Below are positions 59,550 to 64,000 of a stretch of 64,000 nucleotides of DNA, in pieces. Made by a program: the position numbers and the translations under genes. This DNA is from Choristoneura fumiferana (lineage: Eukaryota; Arthropoda; Insecta; Lepidoptera; Tortricidae): the NCBI RefSeq assembly GCF_025370935.1, contig NC_133491.1, positions 6,527,971 to 6,591,970 on the forward strand, written 5' to 3'. Each line of letters starts with the position of its first letter. The first letter of the stretch is position 1. The notes beneath the pieces are model-generated. The model ran no database searches. It was not told the DNA's origin and was given only the letters and a program-made list of their open reading frames with translations.

Positions 59550-59800
59550 ATGACATCATCGTCATCATCAGACAGACGAAAGACGTCCACTGCTTAACAA
59601 AGGCGTCACCATAGCACGTCTCAATTAACGAATACTCGTCACTTGCATCTACCGGTTGCCCGCAACTCTCACGATCAGCCAAGCCTGTCAAGCCAATGCT
59701 TCGTCTCCCAGTCGTGGTCGCTACTCGAGGACTTTTCTTCCCCAACGGTTATCTGTTCTTCGAGCGACGTGGCCCGCTCATTGCCACTTCAACTTGCATA
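59550..59800 (-). mobile_element. LINE C-terminus with (TGA)n tail
   Basis: ATCATCGTCATCATCAGACA, GACGTCCACTGCTTAACAAA, ATCTACCGGTTGCCCGCAAC and AACGGTTATCTGTTCTTCGA: the same LINE end as at 17790-18050, reading on the minus strand (DAFVKQWTS near the C-terminus). It is 5' truncated. Confidence 0.6.
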
Positions 59801-59992
59801 TTTTTCAAGCCATTTAAACCCATAAACTTAAGTTGCCCAAAGATCAGTTGCAATCAAATTGCTAAACGATCAATGACCGGACAATGTGATAAATTAATAA
59901 AGTTTAGATAATAATTATCACTTGGGCCGGTATAGCTTGCTATTACATAATGCCCGGGTGTTTTGAACATGAAACTACCGCGAGACTCACTC

Positions 59993-60420
59993 ATATTAAA
60001 TGATGTTGTAACGGATAACTCACGTTTAGCTTGACATGTTTCGGGCTATTTCGTAGCCCTTCTTCTTAGGAGCACGCGACTCGGCGGCTGCCACAACACG
60101 CGCACTACCCGCCACCGCTCTGCTCGCGACGAAATTAGCACCGGCGTTCAACTACCCGCATTTTTATCGTCATTTTTGTTGTCACTGTCAAATGTAGGGT
60201 AGCACACAACACTAACAACATCGCTCCGTAAAAGCACGTTCACAACAACCGCGCACCGCAACCGGGCAGTCGCGCGAGCGGAGCGGTGGCGCGTAGTGCG
60301 CGTGTTGTGGCAGCCGCCGAGTCGCGTGCTCCTATGAAGAAGGGCTACGAAATAGCCCGAAACATGTCGAGCTAAACTCGATTTAAGACGTGAGTTATCT
60401 GTTACAATATCATTTAATAT
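59993..60420. mobile_element. GC-rich foldback element, arms over 120 bp
   Basis: The left end ATATTAAATGATGTTGTAAC followed by GGATAACTCACG is inverted at the right end as CGTGAGTTATCTGTTACAAT followed by ATCATTTAATAT. Further in, TAGCTTGACATGTTTCGGGC, GAGCACGCGACTCGGCGGCT and GCCACAACACGCGCACTA all have their reverse complements on the right. The 428 bp unit is noncoding and can form a very stable hairpin. A CCCGGGT motif lies just outside both ends. Confidence 0.8.
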
Positions 60421-60780
60421 GCCCGGGTATTAATAACTTTGGTCCATCTTTTTCTTTAGGATTTGTAGGTATACGGTATACATTTCCTAAGTTGTGTGGG
60501 TTTCCAGAATTAGCCTGTATACAAATTCTATTTGGTAATACATCTGCAAGTTTACAAGCATGTGTAAGATCCACAGAGTTTGCGATTTAGCTTCCGACAG
60601 GGAAAGTTACAACTGACTCAGGTAACTGAAACCTCAAGTGCAAGGCGAAAACTTTAGTACCGACCGACAGTAATTCAATTTGTGAGTTTTAAGATCGTGC
60701 TTCGGCAGTAATTTGAAATAAGGTAGGCGTCCGAGTGCTGGTCACTGCCCTAGTATTTGGCATGTTTAGTTTTATCCCAC

Positions 60781-61010
60781 TTAATATTATAAATGCGAAA
60801 GTTTGTAAGTCTGTTTGTTTGTTGGTTTGTTTGTTTGTTTGTTACTTCATCACGTCTAAACCACTGAACCGATTAAAATGAAATTTGGTATATAGATAGG
60901 TTGAATTCCGGAAAAGACATAGGGAACTTTTTATCCCGGAAAATTGCGTAGTTCCCGCGGGATAGCGATAAACGAATTTTGCGCGGACAGAGTCGCGGTT
61001 AACGGCTAGT
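60781..61010 (+). mobile_element. Short retroelement (SINE-like), copy 3
   Basis: TTAATATTATAAATGCGAAA, then (TTTG)n, ACCACTGAACCGATTAAAAT, GAAATTTGGTATATAGATAG, TTTTTATCCCGGAAAATTGC, GTTCCCGCGGGATAGCGATA and AACGGCTAGT. It looks full length and is the best representative of the family in this window. Confidence 0.65.
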
Positions 61011-61084
61011 GTTATTTTAGGGAGTCATTTACCGTTTTTTTTAACTAATCGAAAATGAATTTAGAACGCCACAATATACGATAA

Positions 61085-61370
61085 CTGGGCACTTGTATCC
61101 ACCGGTTACACGCAATTTTTACGATGTCGTCAGTCCACCTAGTGGGAGGCGTGCTAACGCTTCGTATTCCGGTTCGTGGTCGTCTCTCAACGGTTATCTG
61201 TTCTTCGAGCGATGGGGCCCGCCTATTGCTACTGATATTTATATTTATTAGATATTAAGTAGAATATAAACATGTAAATAAATACAATTATAGGTAATTG
61301 TTATAATAACCACCTACATTGTACTTACCATGTTTAAGCAAATAAATATTCTTTCTTTCTTTCTTTATAT
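61085..61370. mobile_element. LINE C-terminus scrap and a (CTTT)n-tailed 3' end
   Basis: 61085-61250 contains CTTGTATCCACCGGTTACAC, CCACCTAGTGGGAGGCGTGC and AACGGTTATCTGTTCTTCGA, the minus-strand LINE C-terminus. 61330-61367 on the plus strand is TAAGCAAATAAATATTCTTT with a (CTTT)n tail, the end of another non-LTR element. Confidence 0.5.
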
Positions 61371-61469
61371 ACCGCATTATACGTTCTGTGGAGCTGACCT
61401 AAGCTCATCAATGCTCGTTCGTCCGTTCATACGCCGATTGTGATTAAAACACTCTGTACTTTTGGATAG

Positions 61470-61600
61470 GTAAGATATACGTACGAGTGCTTCTCACTGC
61501 CCCAATAGTTGGCATATTTAATCTTATGTCATTAGCAATAGAAATGACAGCAGGGTTTCGTCTATTGGGGATTACCGTGTCGAGCACTCGGGCATTCTTA
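61470..61600. mobile_element. Diverged short MITE related to 38591-38691
   Basis: TACGTACGAGTGCTTCTCAC, AATAGAAATGACAGCAGGGT and GTGTCGAGCACTCGG share the order and motifs of the 38591 element. The ends are inverted (ACGAGTGCT against AGCACTCG). Confidence 0.5.
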
Positions 61601-61639
61601 GGTCTTCGATTTTAATAAGAAGAAAACTGCATTCATACA

Positions 61640-61700
61640 TTTACAAAAAAAAAAACTTACTCGGGAATCGAACCCGGTCATTTTGAAAAGTAAAACATTA
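61640..61700 (-). mobile_element. Possible tRNA-derived SINE scrap
   Basis: The minus strand reads GGGTTCGATTCCCGAG, an excellent B box, next to an A-run on the plus strand. No A box or cloverleaf. Confidence 0.35.
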
Positions 61701-61934
61701 TTTATATTTCGATATCGGTAGTGCAGGTCATAAGCAATAAATGCTACTATGAAGTAGGTACGATATCTAAAATGAATAAAAGGCATTGTATTTCATCTTC
61801 TTTAATAATGTAAGTTTTATTTTTCAAAACATCCATTTTTGATTCCCGAGCTGAGTACAAGTTTTTGAAAATGTATGGATTTCTTGTTATTTAAATCGAT
61901 GACATGGTTCCTAAGAACGGATCTTCGTATGTAT

Positions 61935-63655
61935 TATGTATGTATGTATGTAATGTATGTAAACTCTTTATTGCACATAAAAATAAAAATACAAATACAC
62001 AGAGAGGAGAACAAAGGCGAGCTTATCCCTAAAAAGGGATCTCTTCCAGCTAACCTAGTTAGGAAAAAACATTTGGTTATATAAAGGATAAGCAGACAGT
62101 GAAAATTACGTGCGGTCAAGAGACAAAACAGAAATACTCAAAAGAGATAAAATAAATACAACATTATTTACATTAAAACTAACATAAAACAAAAGAAATA
62201 TAACAAACAATTACAAAATCGAAACAGTCTCATCTCAGGTGTCAGTGTCCAGCCATAATTTCTTTAAACTCTCCCTGAACGAGGCCACAGACGGAGATTC
62301 CCTTAGAGACAAGGGTAAATCGTTCCACAGCTTGACTGAATGGAAAGTGAAAGATTTAGCATAAGAGCGCGCGTTGTTAGGCGGGAGGCAAGTGTAAGTT
62401 TGGAACTCGACCGCAAACGGTGTCCACTTCCAGTGGCCAAGTAGCTAAATCTTTCAGACAGGTAAGAAGGAGAAGCAGGGTTAAACAGGACATTATAAAG
62501 AAGACAAAGGGTATGAATGTCTCTGCGATGACGAATAGGTAGCCAATGAAGCTGTTTGCGGAATTGGGAGACATGATCATACTTACGTAGACCATAAATG
62601 TACCTGATACACACATTCTGCAAACGTTCCAGCTTGTCAAGCAACTCCTCTCTTAGGTCAACAAAAGCAATATCACCATAATCGAGGAGAGGCAAGAGCA
62701 GAGAACGAGCGAGAGTAAGTTTCGTTTGAAACGGAAAAAAGTTCTGCAGACGTCTCAAGGAGTGAAGTGATGCAAAGAGCTTACGGCTAATCTCATTTAT
62801 ATGAGCAGTCCACGAAAGAGTTTGGTCCATGATAATACCCAAATTCTTAACCGTACTTGACAACGGGATCGTAGTCCCTCCAAATAAGATTTTAGGTATT
62901 ACCACTTCCGACAGTCTATCGATAAAGTAGGAACTGCCAATTATTATAGCCTGCGTCTTTGCAGCATTAACCTTCAGGCCAAACTGTGTGGCCCAGCCAT
63001 TGATGGTATTCAGATCAGTGTTAATTTGATCAATCAGAGACGGCACATCGTCAAAGCCAGCCGCCGCATAGATTTGCAGGTCATCAGCGTATAAATGATA
63101 AGATGAGTAAAGGGACTTGGTAATACCATTAATAAAAATTGAAAAAAGAAGAGGAGATAACACACCACCCTGAGGAACACCAGCAGCAAGATCGTGCCAC
63201 TCTGAGGAGTGATCATCAATCCTAACTTTCTGGCGTCTTCCAAAGAGATATGCACGAAACCAAGAAATAGCAGATGGAGACAAGTTAAGATTCTGTAGGG
63301 TTCCGATTAGGATATCAAAATCCACGGTATTGAAGGCACTACTAAAATCCAAAAGAACTAGGATGGTAAGCATTTTACGCTGGATATTATGACGAATGTC
63401 ATCAGTGACCTTCACCAAAGCTGTGACCGTGCTATGCCGGGGCGGAAACCGGATTGTAGAGGATTAAGCAGGTTATGTCTGTTGAGATGAGATGACAGAC
63501 GGCGATTTACAAAATGTTCAATAACCTTGGAAAGGACAGGGAGTATCGAAATTGGGCGGTACTCAGTGAAGGATGTTGGATTTGAGGTTTTTGGGAGAGG
63601 AATTACATGAGCAAGCTTCCACAGTGAAGGAAAAGTTCCACAGTGAAGGAAAAGT
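61935..63655 (-). mobile_element. 5'-truncated CR1-like LINE
   Basis: The element runs on the minus strand from about 63655, within the reverse transcriptase domain, through the C-terminus and a 3' UTR with GCTGGAAGAGATCCCTTTTT, to TGTGCAATAAAGAGTTTACA and a (TACA)n tail ending near 61930. At its broken 5' end a 19 bp sequence (TTCCACAGTGAAGGAAAAG on the plus strand) is tandemly duplicated. It shares its 3' end with the fragments at 46684 and 26680. The upstream endonuclease and ORF1 are absent. Confidence 0.8.
62235..63655 (-). pseudogene. LINE reverse transcriptase, truncated and twice frameshifted
   Basis: The longest uninterrupted frame, 62303-63418 (371 codons), contains motif A LLDFSSAFNTVD (residues 22-33), motif B VPQGGVLSPLLF (81-92) and the catalytic YADD (110-113). 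A thumb-like LGIIMDQTLSWTAHI and a C-terminal WLPIRHRRDI segment follow. Upstream, in another frame, TEYRPISILPVLSKVIEHF and LQSGFRPG continue the same domain; one base is missing near 63437. Downstream a second shift near 62380 moves the C-terminus (SVKLWNDLPLSL ... SLKKLWLDTDT, stop at 62235-62237) out of frame. The sequence style fits the CR1/L2-like branch of the Jockey superfamily. It would copy LINE RNA at a nicked target site if intact; here it is dead. Confidence 0.85.
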
Positions 63656-63944
63656 ATATTATACTTTCAGACTTTCCCATACTGACCGATATGAATGTTA
63701 CACCATGTATATTTTAGTAAATGTAGCACAACGCGAACCAACAGCCAAAGTGTCAATCGGTACAAGTTCGCTCGCAGATAAGGTCGCTAATGAGCCATCT
63801 GTCATTGCCAACGGGATTGACAATTATGACGCGTGTAATGGAAGCGACTTGCGAATCCCGCTATCACATTAATCTAGTGCGCAGGCGTCACAAGTCTCAA
63901 ACGATTAACGACGTTGTTATACAACCGAATAAAACGTGTCTATC
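63656..63944. other. Intergenic, unassigned
   Basis: A 99-codon plus-strand frame (63573-63872) starts within the LINE remnant and runs into this stretch. It has no recognisable domain. Confidence 0.35.
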
Positions 63945-63948
63945 CCTG

Positions 63949-64000
63949 CAGGGCTACCATGAAATTCGAAAATCGAAGTTCGTGTCGTTCGTCCCTCTTA
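63949..64000 (+). repeat. 'GGGCTAC' interspersed repeat, cut by window end
   Basis: CAGGGCTACCATGAAATTCG, AAAATCGAAGTTCGTGTCGT and CCCTCTTA. Same family as 5390, 28985 (reverse) and 49640 (reverse). Confidence 0.55.

Noticed and set aside
63573..63872. 99-codon plus-strand frame near the right end
   Set aside because: It begins inside the antisense of the LINE remnant and has no recognisable domain.

Overview
The window looks like gene-poor DNA from a moth or butterfly (Lepidoptera). It is AT-rich and contains no convincing host protein-coding exon. It is packed with repeat families that I recognise from Lepidoptera: LINE 3' ends ending in GTGCAATAAAG plus a short tandem tail, LINE C-terminal scraps with (TGA)n tails, the GGGTTCCGTAG element, tRNA-headed SINEs, foldback MITEs, and a Helitron with TCTATATAAATA / CTAG ends. 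Family names come from memory and were not searched.

Layout. 1-18316: unique AT-rich DNA with many small repeats (hairpin MITEs at 2254, 9790, 12313 and 12764; SINE at 13140; LINE scraps). 18317-37904: a large LTR-retrotransposon-like unit with no recognisable gag/pol. It has two LTR-like blocks of about 4.3-4.5 kb (18317-22800 and 30053-37904) around a 7.25 kb internal region. A purine-rich tract next to the left block and a TATA box shared by all copies place it on the minus strand, so the right block is the 5' LTR. That block is split by a 3537 bp minus-strand Helitron (30260-33796), which carries a 2.2 kb tandem array and a decayed Helitron N-terminal coding remnant. 37905-48759: mostly unique DNA with MITEs, CA microsatellites and LINE ends. 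48760 is a single N. Directly after it begins a second, truncated copy of the same large element (internal part 48761-50702, LTR 50703-55209). 55210-64000: more small repeats, a GC-rich foldback at 59993-60420, and a 5'-truncated, twice-frameshifted LINE on the minus strand (61935-63655).

The only recognisable protein remnants are the LINE reverse transcriptase near the right end, short LINE C-termini and the Helitron N-terminal fragment. The other open frames are short, or are by-products of repeat arrays or noncoding repeats. The main biology is nesting: small repeats inside a noncoding giant LTR element, and a satellite-bearing Helitron inside its LTR, with empty sites preserved in the two sister LTRs.
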